A stretch of DNA of 64,000 bases from contig JAGUCH010000007.1 in assembly GCA_019096065.1 (NCBI GenBank), forward strand, positions 642,501 to 706,500, read 5' to 3'. Position numbers and translations under genes: made by a program. This document shows, piece by piece, positions 11,267 through 23,200 of this stretch; the stretch's first letter is position 1, and every line of letters starts with the position of its first letter. A model generated the notes under the pieces. That model saw nothing but the letters and a program-made list of their open reading frames with translations, was not told the DNA's origin and made no database searches. Origin of the DNA: Paracyclopina nana. Taxonomy: Eukaryota > Arthropoda > Copepoda > Cyclopoida > Cyclopettidae.

Positions 11267-14200
11267 ATGACAGCATTTGAAGGTAAGCAAACATGAAGAT
11301 TAATGATAGGGTTTAAACTTTTCGAGCCATGGTTTCAGAATTCGGAGTGTTGCCAGAAATCTCTAAGGCTATTGAAGATATTGGATGGACGTGAGTTACT
11401 TAAGCTTTTCTGCAGAGTATTCATTGTAACGATGATTTCATAGGCTTCCTACGGATGTTCAAGCAGAAGCAATACCATTGATTCTGGGTGGGGGAGATGT
11501 CTTAATGGCAGCTGAAGCAGGGTCCGGAAAAACTGGAGCAATTTGCTTGCCAGTTTTACAAATCACTTGGGAATCTCTCAAAGACCTTCAAGGGAAAACA
11601 GCTAAAAAAGGGTCAGCACCTTCTGAACCTTCTGATGATGGCTGGAAAATGTCAGTTCAAGACAGGGGCGAAGCGGTAGCAGTTGCTCCGGATGGTCTAC
11701 GAGTCCAGAGTAGGCATCAAGCCCAATGGTGAATAGGAAGAATATGCATAAGTAATTAAGCCTTGTAATTGACTCATTTGTGATTAAGGCATGGATGCCG
11801 AGCTGTCAAAGGGGTCGCAAACAAAGGCATGTATTATTATGAAGCCTCGGTTTCTGATGAAGGACTTGGCAGGGTAGGTTTCTCTACCCTTTCTGCCTCA
11901 CTTAATCTCGGAACATGTCCTTATGGATATGGCTTTGGGGGAACTGGAAAAAAGTCAAATTATAGACAGTTTGACAATTATGGAGAGGCTTTTGGCAAAG
12001 GAGATACCATAGGATGTTACTTGGATCTTGACAATCATGAGATATCTTTCACCAAAAATGGACGCAATCTTGGGTTGGCATTTGCAATTCCCAAGTATCA
12101 AATGAATCAAACGTTTTTTCCTGCAGTTGTTTTGAAGGTGAAAAGCTGATTTGAGTTATGTTGTGAATATGTCATTTTATGCAGTTTTTGATCATAGAAT
12201 GCTGAGGTGATATTCAATTTTGGGAACCTGCCCTTTAAGTTTCCTCCCACAGTTGATGGATTTGTAGGCTTCTCCAACGCTTATGAGAAGAATGTCATGC
12301 CCAATACCAAAGGCGGGCAAGCCCATGAGTGCAAAATTGTCAACAATGCTCCACAAGCTTTAATCATTGAGGTAAGCTCTCATTGGTCAAAGATAATCTC
12401 TTAATAGTTTTTTGCTGACAGCCTTCAAGAGAACTGGCCCAGCAAACTTGTGATCAAATCAGGCTTTTTAAAAAACACTTGGGAGCTCCAAATGTTCGTG
12501 AGCTCCTAGTTGTTGGTGGGGTGAAAAAAAAAACGCTCCCTTGCTGCAGGAGTAGACATTGTAGTTGCAACTCCTAGTCGTTTGGAAGATCTTATCAACA
12601 ACCAGTCCCTTTCCTTGAATCAATGTCGATTTTTCATTCTTGATGAAGCGGATGCTCTGCTGAAATCAGGCTATGGGTCCTTGATCAAAAGATTACATCG
12701 TAGAATCCCGAAAATGACCTCAGATGGGACAAGGCTTCAAATGATTGTTTGCTCAGCCACTCTTCATGACTTTGAGGTATTCTTTCAAACAATTGCATGA
12801 TATCCCTTTAAAATCTGTTTCCTTTACAGGTCAAGAAATTGGCCGACCAACTCATGCATTTTCCATTGTGGGTGGATCTGAAGGGTGAAGATTCTGTACC
12901 TGAAACTGTACACCATGTTATTGTTACAGTTGATCCAAAAGTGGACCAAAGCTGGGCTAGCTTGAAAAAGGCAATAACCACTGATGGAGTCCATGCCAAA
13001 GACAAAATTGGAGTTCAATTTGAAAATGAGGGTAATGAATCCTAGTATCCAAGTAATTCTCACCTCACGTACTAAAAGGCACACAATACCCACAATTTGG
13101 CACACATGGCCCACACTACACACACGGCACACACTTGGCACACAATTACTAAAGGGCACACACTAGACCAAAACACATACTAAGTGATGGGAATTCATCG
13201 TTTTTTTGTTGGTTCCCAAAATTAAGCCTGTTTTGCAGTTCTCACACATAAAATTGAGATGCTGAGTCATCTTTAGCACAGTCTCAGCACTTTTTCAAAT
13301 TTCCAGTTGCTTTAATGAATGCATCTGTTCTATTAGAGCTTGGCTCACACAACACACAATTTGGCACACACGGCACACAATTTGGCACACACAGCACACG
13401 CAAGTCCAAAACTCATACTAAGAGATGGAACTTCACCGTTTTTTGTTGGTTCCCAAATTTGAGCCTGTTTTCCAGTTCTCACACAAAAAACTGAGATGCT
13501 GAGTCATCTTTTGCCTAGTCTCAGCACTTTTTCAAATTTCCAGTTGCATTAATGAATGTACAATTTGGCACACACGACACACAATTTAGCACACATCTTT
13601 TGCCCAGTGGAGCAGTCTAAAACTGTTGCATGGTTTTCAGTTGTTACTCAGCCAAATGGATTTCACAGTTTTTCTCAAAAAATGCAGATGTTTCATATTT
13701 CTTTTTCATTTTAGAACTTATCACTCTATTCTTCAGTTTCCACCTTTTGAAGCAATTTTGCCTTTTTGGACTATTTGGTGTTTTGACTATTCTTCCTTTT
13801 CAAACTTTTTGGACTTTTTGGACTATTGGGTCTTTTTTTTTTTTTGGGGGGGGGGGTCCAATTCTGCCAATATGCTGAGCTCAGAAGTAGCATACGTAGA
13901 AGTGGAGATATCAACTTTGCTATGAAATGAAATAATCTTCTGATGAGTCCCCAGATTCCATGGATAGAGACAAATAAAAAATCAGTTGTCTGGGTGCTGA
14001 GATAGCACTGAGCGCTCAGCAGTATAAGATCTGACATCTAAAAACCCGTCATAGTTTACTGCTTATTAGCAGCCTGTTTGCTGAGATTTACGGAGACTAA
14101 ATGCTCAGATACTGAGTTATTTTACAAATACAAAAAATTCAGCAAGGTCACTGGTTTCCAAAACTGTAAAGAGATAAAAAATCAAGCATTATTTGAGTTT

Positions 14201-17200
14201 TGGGGTTAAACATACGGTTGGAACGGCAGCCTTGAGAACTCTGCATTACATAGGGCAATTTGCTCAGAAGTAACGTAATTAGAAGTGGAGATATTAACTT
14301 TGCTATGAAATAAAAAAATGGTCTGCTGAGTCCCCAGATTCCATAGCTGTAAACAAATCTAATATCAGACTTCTACAAGCTGAGATAGTGCTGAGAGCTC
14401 AGCAGTAGAAAACAAGTGGACTTGGATGTGGACTTTTTCATGAATACTATGTGTGAGTTCAAAACAAACAAGTTCATCTAGTGTGGGTTCAATAAAAAGA
14501 GCCAGTTTTTTGACAAATAAGCCATTTCTTGCAATGAATTGAGGAAAAAGTATTTTCTGGTAATCATGATGGCCATGCTATAGTTGTTGTACTGGCCAGA
14601 GCTGTACAGATTAGAGTATAACAAACCGAGCAGCTAAAAGTCAGTGATGGAAAAATAAAATGCTACAACAGAAGGCAAAAAACAACTTTGAGGAAGAAAA
14701 AATTGTCAAGGAATTAAGTAATTGTGAAATAAGTATGTAAATATTTAACTAAAGTCGAGTTCTGATTGAATCTCAAGGAAATATTTGCATTTTTGCATTT
14801 GCTTTGATTGGGAGCGGGCGCGTAAAATTGACGGAACCAATCAGATTAGAGAATTAAGGACCAATGAAAATTGATCTTATCAATAGAAGTTACCGGGTTA
14901 CAAGTAGCGTACTGAATGCGAGTTGACCTCTTTGTTGCAAAGTCCAGTTGACAGGTAAAATTGTTAACTGAATTCTAAATATAAAAAGAGGTCTTCTTGG
15001 GGTGCACAGTGGTTCAAAAAGCTATTTTCACGCGCATGAAAAATTCTACCAAATCGCCAAATTCTCATTTTGCCACCAACTTTCAGCTTCTTTTTTGGGA
15101 AAATTTCCTAGGAATGAAAACTGCTCATTTGGTATAATCTAAGTCTCTGGTATAATTTAAAGACTTACAAGAGGCCGTTTTCACACACAATTTTACAACA
15201 ATTTTCAGACTATTTTAAAAACTACAACTGCCCTTTTCCGACCACCTACCAAAAAACGGCCAATTCTGTGTACTTTTCAAATGGACATCTTAAATTTTTT
15301 TATTGGAGCCGGGGAGAAGTGATTGCCCCCAAAACTACATAGCAAAGCTATTGACTTTGTAGAGATGAATGGCTAAAATAGTGCTAAACTGGGCTACAGA
15401 CATTTGCTCATTTTGATCTTTGCTTCAATGGCATTTTGGTACAGAACTAAAGTACGAATATTAGCCTATGGAGCGCTTTAAGCCAAGGTAAGAACTTTTA
15501 AAACGCCCGCTCCCTGCTGTCCACATTGTGGACTCCTAAATCTAGTTTTTAAAATTTCCGCCAAATTAGCATGAATTGGAGCTCTGAACTATTAGTGACA
15601 AATTCCCATTTTGTTCCAAGAAGTGCCAAAATTGCAGTAAAATTTGTCTCTAAAAGGATGTGTCTAAAACACTGCCATCCCATACCACATCAGCCATTAT
15701 GAAAGTAGGGCAAATTCTTACACCATTGGCCCACCCATTCATGATGTCATCACATCACTTTTGAAATGTAAACAAATGTTTTTTGCCTATTTCCTCATTC
15801 AACTGGCCAAGAAAAGAGCTGTGACTAAGCTTGTAGCTTTTCTAATTATTTTAGGATTCATTTGGTATACTTTTGGTCAATTTTCATGAAAGTCAAGGCA
15901 ATTTGCTTCATTCAGTCACTTCATATCCTGAAACCTGTCTTTGGCATGACAGATCGAATTATGATGAAAATTGCCTTACATTTAGTTGATCAGATAGCTC
16001 AAGGGTTCATAACAAACTGGTAGCTTTGGACACTATGGTTCTAAATTGGCCAATTTTTTTGATAAAAAAGCCATATATTTAGATATTCCCCTGAAACATT
16101 GCTGTCAAGAAATGCTGTTGCTCATGCTACAGTTTTTGTACTGGCATGGCATTGAATGCAGGCTAGCTGTCTTGGTTTTCTGCCAATAGTTCTAGCAAAA
16201 TTGGATTGAAACAGAGAAATTACAGGTTAGAAATGTCTTTAAAGAGTGTCATTACAAAAGAGAATAAAATACTACTTTAAGTAATGCAGGGAAACTCAAT
16301 TTCTGTAAAAAATCAAGCCTTAGAACTGGCACATTTTGAAACTTTGTTTGAGACTCATGTCACACTGAAGCAATTGAGAGGGGGGTGAGGAATTGGTGAG
16401 GGTGGGATGAAAACCAGCAATGATTTTATTTATAATTTCTAGCCTTTTTCACTGTTTGGAAGGTTGTAGGAAGGCATTAGTGAAAAAATGCAATCCCCTG
16501 TCAAAAATAGCAACATAGTTTCAGTTAAAGGGCTTGTTTTTGGCAATTTCTAGTGTACTTGGCAGCTTGCCTCCTAGCACAGGCCGGCCAAACACCTAAT
16601 GGCAGCAATGCACTGATATTTCAGCAAAACCTTATATTCAGCAAAAGCTGAGTAAGGTGTTCACGAAACCCTCTTTATTTACGGCACTGGTACTGGCATG
16701 GCAAAAGCTAAGAAAATTGGAAAAAGCCAGCCCAAAAGTAGTGAATTGTCCCCAATTTTTAGAAATAGTCCTCAAAAACTTGATAATATCTTTGAATCTA
16801 GGGCTTTGAAAATAGGTATCTTTAGCATAGGAAATCTTTTAAACTACAAGTAGTTTAGAGAACCAAGGAGAACCAAAAGATACTGCACCTCTATTCAGAG
16901 AACCAGCCAATTTTAATTGGGAGTCCACCTAGACAAGGCAGTTCTCAGCCCTCCATGGTTTCAACTAAAATCCGCTAGCAGAAATATGGTACTTCTAGTT
17001 TCGCCCTATTAATAAAAAGTGTTCAGTTAGGTCTCCCGTTTCTAAAACTGTAAATAGACCCAAAATTGGAGCATTTTTCGAATTTTAGCATTAAATTGAC
17101 AGTCGAAACCGCAGCCTTATGTAGTACATGCTACATAAGGCCATTTTATCAGAAGTAGCAGAAGTAGATGCTGAGATATCAATTTTGCTATGAAATGAGA

Positions 17201-20200
17201 AAAGGTTCTGCTAAGTCCCCAGATTCCATAGGTGTAAACAGTTTTAAAATCAGACAATTACAAGCTGAGATAGCACTGAGCGCTCAGCAGTACAGAACAA
17301 GCAGACTTGGAAGTGGACTCGACTTTGAAGTACAAAGTTGTAGAGGAGCTCATCACGACTTAAGAAAAGTAAATAGTGGCGAGGTTGAGTGAGCCCCAGT
17401 ATACATTGTTGTGCAGAATTCTCTACCTTTGTAAGCTGACGCGAGAATAATAAAACAGTTGATTTTTACCGCCCAAAGCAGTTAGTACTTGATTTTATTT
17501 CGTTGTCTTTCTCGACCTTCAAAGGCCAAGGCCTGGCCTTGTGAGAGGTCTAGTTGTTGCCAGACTGCTCTGGTTGTCTTAGAGCACTCTTTGCTGCGGA
17601 TTGACTGATATCGTTGGACTTTATCGTTGAGCAATCCACTGTGGATTGTTCTTGCCTGTTCGGTCATCATAGTAGGTGTCTGGATTCCACAAATGGTGCC
17701 GCGACCCAGGAGTGGAACAGTCCCGAAATTAAAAACATTGACGAACGTCTGAATCCAGAAAATCTGATGACCAAGTCAGCGAAAACCCGAAAAAATCACG
17801 GCAAGGAAATAAGCGCTCCAACAAGATATAGCACTCGGCGAATCAACCTGCCCCCGCCAACATCGGAAGAAATAGCTCAACAAGTAGCTGAGCAATCAGG
17901 GTTGACGTTACAACAATTGAAGGAAAGCTTGACGTCCAAGTCATCTCGAGAGCCTATTGTATCCAAGCTCTACAAAACTAAGAACACACCTAGACAGAAA
18001 ACCAAGTGGGTTTTCAACCGCCAACCGGTGGCTGAACAACAAGCAGGTTCTCAAGGGCAGCCCTTGAGAATAACTCCTCTGCCGTTCCAAAATCAGTCAA
18101 CGAACGACCCACCTGACAAAGTAGTCACAGAAGACACCAACTCCTTGGAAGAAGAAGCTTCGACTACTGAGAAACACCAGGAAGGCCCGAAGAGAGTTAC
18201 GCCAATTCTCCGGAACTATTTTGACACCTACATCATTCCAGCTCGTCGGAAAAACATGTCGCTAACTGTCAATGAGCCTTCAGCGGGCGCCGAAGACACG
18301 CTGGGACTACAGTCACAGCAGCCTGACATGACCCTTTATTTGTCACCCAGTGGACAAGATGTGATGTCTCGGGTAAAGGAGAGGGCAGGTCAACTTGGAG
18401 GAGGAGAAGAAGGAGAGCGTCCCTCGAGCTCACTGTCAACCACAAGCTCCACCATCCAACCCCCTTCCGTCTCACGACCTTCAGCCACGAACATGGCTTC
18501 CATGAGGGAGGAATCGAGGCAAAAAGAGGCAGCTTTGGAATTAGCAAAACAGGATTCCGAGAAGTTCGCCAGGGAAGCTATTAGAGCAGTAAAAGACGCT
18601 ACCTACGGACCAAACAACCTACGCAACCTAGGAGACAATGGAGCCTTGGTGATAGATAACCTGCAGGCCGCAGCTAATCAGTACGCCCGCACGCTGCCGA
18701 GTGCCGCAGCTCATGAGCTGATGGTAGGAGTCGAACAAGAGATTGAGTCGCTGGGATCCTACATTGCTCATCTGGATGAAGTGAGAGTTCGACTACGAAA
18801 AGAGCAAAGCCAAAAATCCCAGGTCGCTCTCACCCAACAAATGTCTCGGGAAATCATGAAACTGAAGCAACTGGAAGCCCAAGAGAAGGAAGCCAGAGAA
18901 AAGTTGCGAGCGGAACAGGAGCAATTAGAGCGACGACGGAAAGAGCTGGAAGAGAGGGAGAAAACTGCGCCCGTCTTGAATCAACCCACTCCAGGAGGGG
19001 GTCCAGTTGCCGCCGCGCCCCCAAATAACAGGCCCTCACCACCTCCTCATCATATGCGGTCAGGATCTCTGGGGAGCGCACCTCTATTGACGAATATTCT
19101 GACAGAGCCCATGTCGCTGCAACAATCGAAATTGTTGTCGCAACCTCCCCAAGAAAATAGGCGCACCCTTAGCCCCGCTGGGGGAAGCTCTGGCCCTCAA
19201 CATCAACCGCCACCTCACAAGACGGCTGATCTGTCGCAAAGCGAAGCCCAATACATGGATGTCCGAGCCAGGCTCAGGACAAGTATGAGGAATATGCTTG
19301 ACTCCTTTAGCAATGCGGATTGCGGTCCGCCCCAAGTGGAGAGGGCCATCAATGACTATAAGGAAGCTGAGAGAGCTCGAGTGCAGTTCTTTGTGGCTAA
19401 TCCGGACTTGAAAACGTCGCAATTTGTGCAGTCTCTGGACGTGCCTCTTCAAGATATGGCATTCGACGCGAATGATGAGTTGAAGCAATATCAAAAGCAC
19501 ATTCGCCACGCCCTTCAGAGCGACAAGCTCACGGACGAACAATCCTTGCGAGAGTACCGGGAACTCTTGATCACAATGAAGGCCATGGCTGCGAATCTGG
19601 AATTGGAAATGTCTAAGAAGAGATCAAGCGAGTTCATTTTCGAGCTAGCGCAACTTCTGCAGCAGAAGTTGCAGCGCAGCCGCAGCTTGCTAACCGACCA
19701 TCCGCAATTGAGAATATGCGATGAGGCCAGAAAAGAAGATGTAGGCGTCCGAATCTTAGTTCAAAGAGCCACAAGCGCCGCAAATCGCTACAATCGACCA
19801 AATCCAGATTACATCGTCTCTCAACCATTTTATGATCCGTTGCTGAACCAATCGAGGAGAGAGGAAAGTTCATCAACCGAGGACGATGACGACACCCCTC
19901 CACCAGTGATGCCCACACGAAGAGCTGCTCCAGCCACAGTGGCTGGAGACACTTCAGCAGCTGTCTCCTTTTTTGACACACCAGCCGATCCGCAATTTTA
20001 CCAATCGATCTCATCTCGCTCGCGAGGCATGAGAGTAGCCACAGGTGGAGGAGGGCCACCCGGAGGATCGGGCCCGAATTCATCAAATGGCTCGGGAGGA
20101 TCTCGACGAGGTCAGCCTCGAGACGAGGCTGGTGGCAGGTCATGGCGACCGCCTCCCCACAATCAGCCCCCAAACGGGGGGGGGCTATCGACCACCCAGA

Positions 20201-23200
20201 CCGCCAGGTCCACCTGGTGGTTCCGGGGATCCGTCGGGCGATCCATTCGATGACCCTGACCAATGGGCTGACGACAACATGGCAGCTGCAAATTGGCCGC
20301 CAATGCAACCTTTCAACCCCATCGTCAACATGTATCAAAACATCAAATTGAAGCCCCTCGATATGGAACCCTTCACTGGAAAAATCCCTTCAGAGTATTT
20401 TAACTTCAAAAACAACTTCAAGTTTTTAGTTCATGACAACCCAACAATATCTGTGGCGGAGAAATTTGGAAGGCTATGCGAAAAAACTGCCAATGGTCCT
20501 GCTAGCCGGTCCTACATCTATCTACCAAGAACTGCTGAAAACTACCAACTGGCTCTGTCACGCCTGGAAGCCAAATATGGAAATGTTGAGCGACAAATCG
20601 ATTACGCGTATAATTCACTCAGGTCATTAGGGACCATTGACCACAACGATCTCGACTCCATCTCGGAAGCCCAAGCCGCAGTAGGTCAACTGGCAGTTCT
20701 TCTACAACAAATTCCGGGCACAAACCTGGCTAGCCACCATGGAAGGACACGCAACTCGCTCAAATTCACGCAGAAAGCAAAAGAAGCCTTCAACCATTAC
20801 TGCCAAGTATTAAGCCCCAAAGGTTTTACTTTTGACATCTTTGATCAGTGGTGTGAAGCTCAAATGAGCCAACTGTTCAATGAAGACACACCAAAGGAGA
20901 AGAAAACCGCCCTTATCACGCAACATGCTGAGGAAACAAGTACATCGTCAGACTACGATAGTGACGAGCACTCAATGCTAGTGCTAGCGACCGCAGCAGC
21001 TGCGGCCGACTCCAGGCTAAAACCGTTTAAAGCGTGCCCCATTTGCAATGATCAACACACATTATTGAGATGTCAAAAATTCAAAGAATTGTCCATCAAT
21101 GACAGGAAAACAATCGCAATTCAACACCGAGTGTGCTTCAAATGCCTAATTGGACAACACCGAGTACCCAAATGCGACAAGAAATGGGTGTGCCGCATAT
21201 GCAAATCAGCAAAACATAATTGTCTGATTGTCCCCGACGCTGTGGCCATTGCCAGTCCCGCCACAAAAGAAGAGCCGCAACCAACTACTGTGAAAAAAAA
21301 AGACGAGGTCACAACCAAAGAACTGTTGGATTTCCTCAAGAACTTAGTCAAGGCCCAAAAACCCGCCCAAGAAGAGGCTACTGGGACAGTCCCAAATAAT
21401 GTAGCTCTAATTACCAATAAATCCGCTATGCTATCTTATTTCATTGCTCCCGCTCGCCTAATCAACCCCGACACAAATGCTCAAATCGAAATTAATGTGC
21501 TCATGGACACAGCTTGCGAATCCAATTTTATAACACAGCAAGTATACGACTCCCTAAAACTTGTTGGCACCTCCACTCCGCAACTGATCCAATCGCTCAA
21601 TGGTAAGCAATCGATCCCGTCCAGAAAAGCGAAAGTTATCTTGCAATCCACCACGTCCCCAGATAGACAAGAAATATCGGTGTATTCAGTGCCAAAAATA
21701 ATAGACCCGCTAGATCTGCCAACGATTGCTGAATTGAAAGAAAAATTCCCTTCGCTAAAAAACTACGATTTCCCAAAAAGATCTTCAAATGAAATCCATA
21801 TGCTCCTCGGCATTCAAAATTACGATTGGATCACTGATAAGTCCAAATCCACACCAGGACAACCATACGTAATTGAAACAAAATTGGGTCACGTCATGCT
21901 GTATTCAGACAATCATAAAACTGTTTGCGCCACCACCTCGGCAGCCAAGGTGGATAGCCCAAACGAGGGGGGCACAATATGCTACATAATATGCCTACCG
22001 GCAGCCGAACAGGCTGAGCTGATAGTGAAAGAATGCAATGCCATCATGGAGGAGGCGTGTTTGCCACTTATGAAGTGGATGAGCAACAAAAACATCACCT
22101 TAGACCATTTGGACTCCAGCCTGAAGAAAGCTCCCTCAGCTGCTGAGGGAGAGAAGATTTTGGGAATGATTCTCGACATGGAAAATGACGTGTTCAAGTT
22201 TGCAGCACCGGATCTTGAACAATACTTGGACCGACCCGTCACAATGAGACTATTTGCGTCTGCAGCCGCCAAACTGTACGATCCATTGGGTTTATTAGAC
22301 CCTGTCACGTTAGCACCAAGATTTGCCATGCAACAGGTCTGCGCCCTGAAATATGTGACGGAAATTGGCTGGGATACCAAGCTGGAGGAACTGGGAAATG
22401 AAGACATGAAGAAAGTTGTGAGAGCCTGAAAAGCCAATCTCGCCAAGCTGGCAGATTTGCCCTGCATCACTTTTCCGAGGTGTATCATGCCAAGCAACCC
22501 GACTGACGTGAAGCTCATCATGTTCTCAGACGCATCTGAAATCGCCTATGCCTGCGTAGCTTATTTGAGGTCCACGAGACCGGATGGCCAGGTGGAGTGC
22601 CATCTACTGGCCTCTAGAAAAAGGCTGGCCCCACTAGCAGAAAGACGAACAATCCCAGATTTGGAAATTATGGGCGCAGTGTTAGGAGCTCGTCTGTCCA
22701 AAAGGATAAGGAGGCTGGGGTGGAACATCTCGAGCACCATGTTTTTCACGGACTCGTCGTGCGTCTTGACGTGGCTAGGAAAGTCAGGAAGATCATGGGT
22801 GACCTTTATTGGCAACAGGGTCAGCCAAATTCATCGTTTGACCAGAGACTGCCTCTGGCGGCACGTGAGGTCGAAGGACAATCCGGCTGACTATCCAACT
22901 AAGGGAATGGCCGTTCGGGAGTTGAGTACGAGCTCATTATGGAAGCATGGTCCCGAGTGGTTGTTAGAACCGGAGGAGAGCTATCCACAACCATATTGCT
23001 TCGACCCAGATCCTGCTGCTATGGAGGCCGCTAGCTCCGACTTCAAAATAGTTCTGGCAACCACCACTGTGATGGAAGCAGGAGTAGCCGATGGCCCACT
23101 AGCTCAAGCGGTCGCTCAAGTGGCTCCTAGGTGGGCAGCAGAGATGAACCGAGCTCTCCCGCTAGCCCCTCAAGACTTTAAAGACAACTATAGAAAGTGC

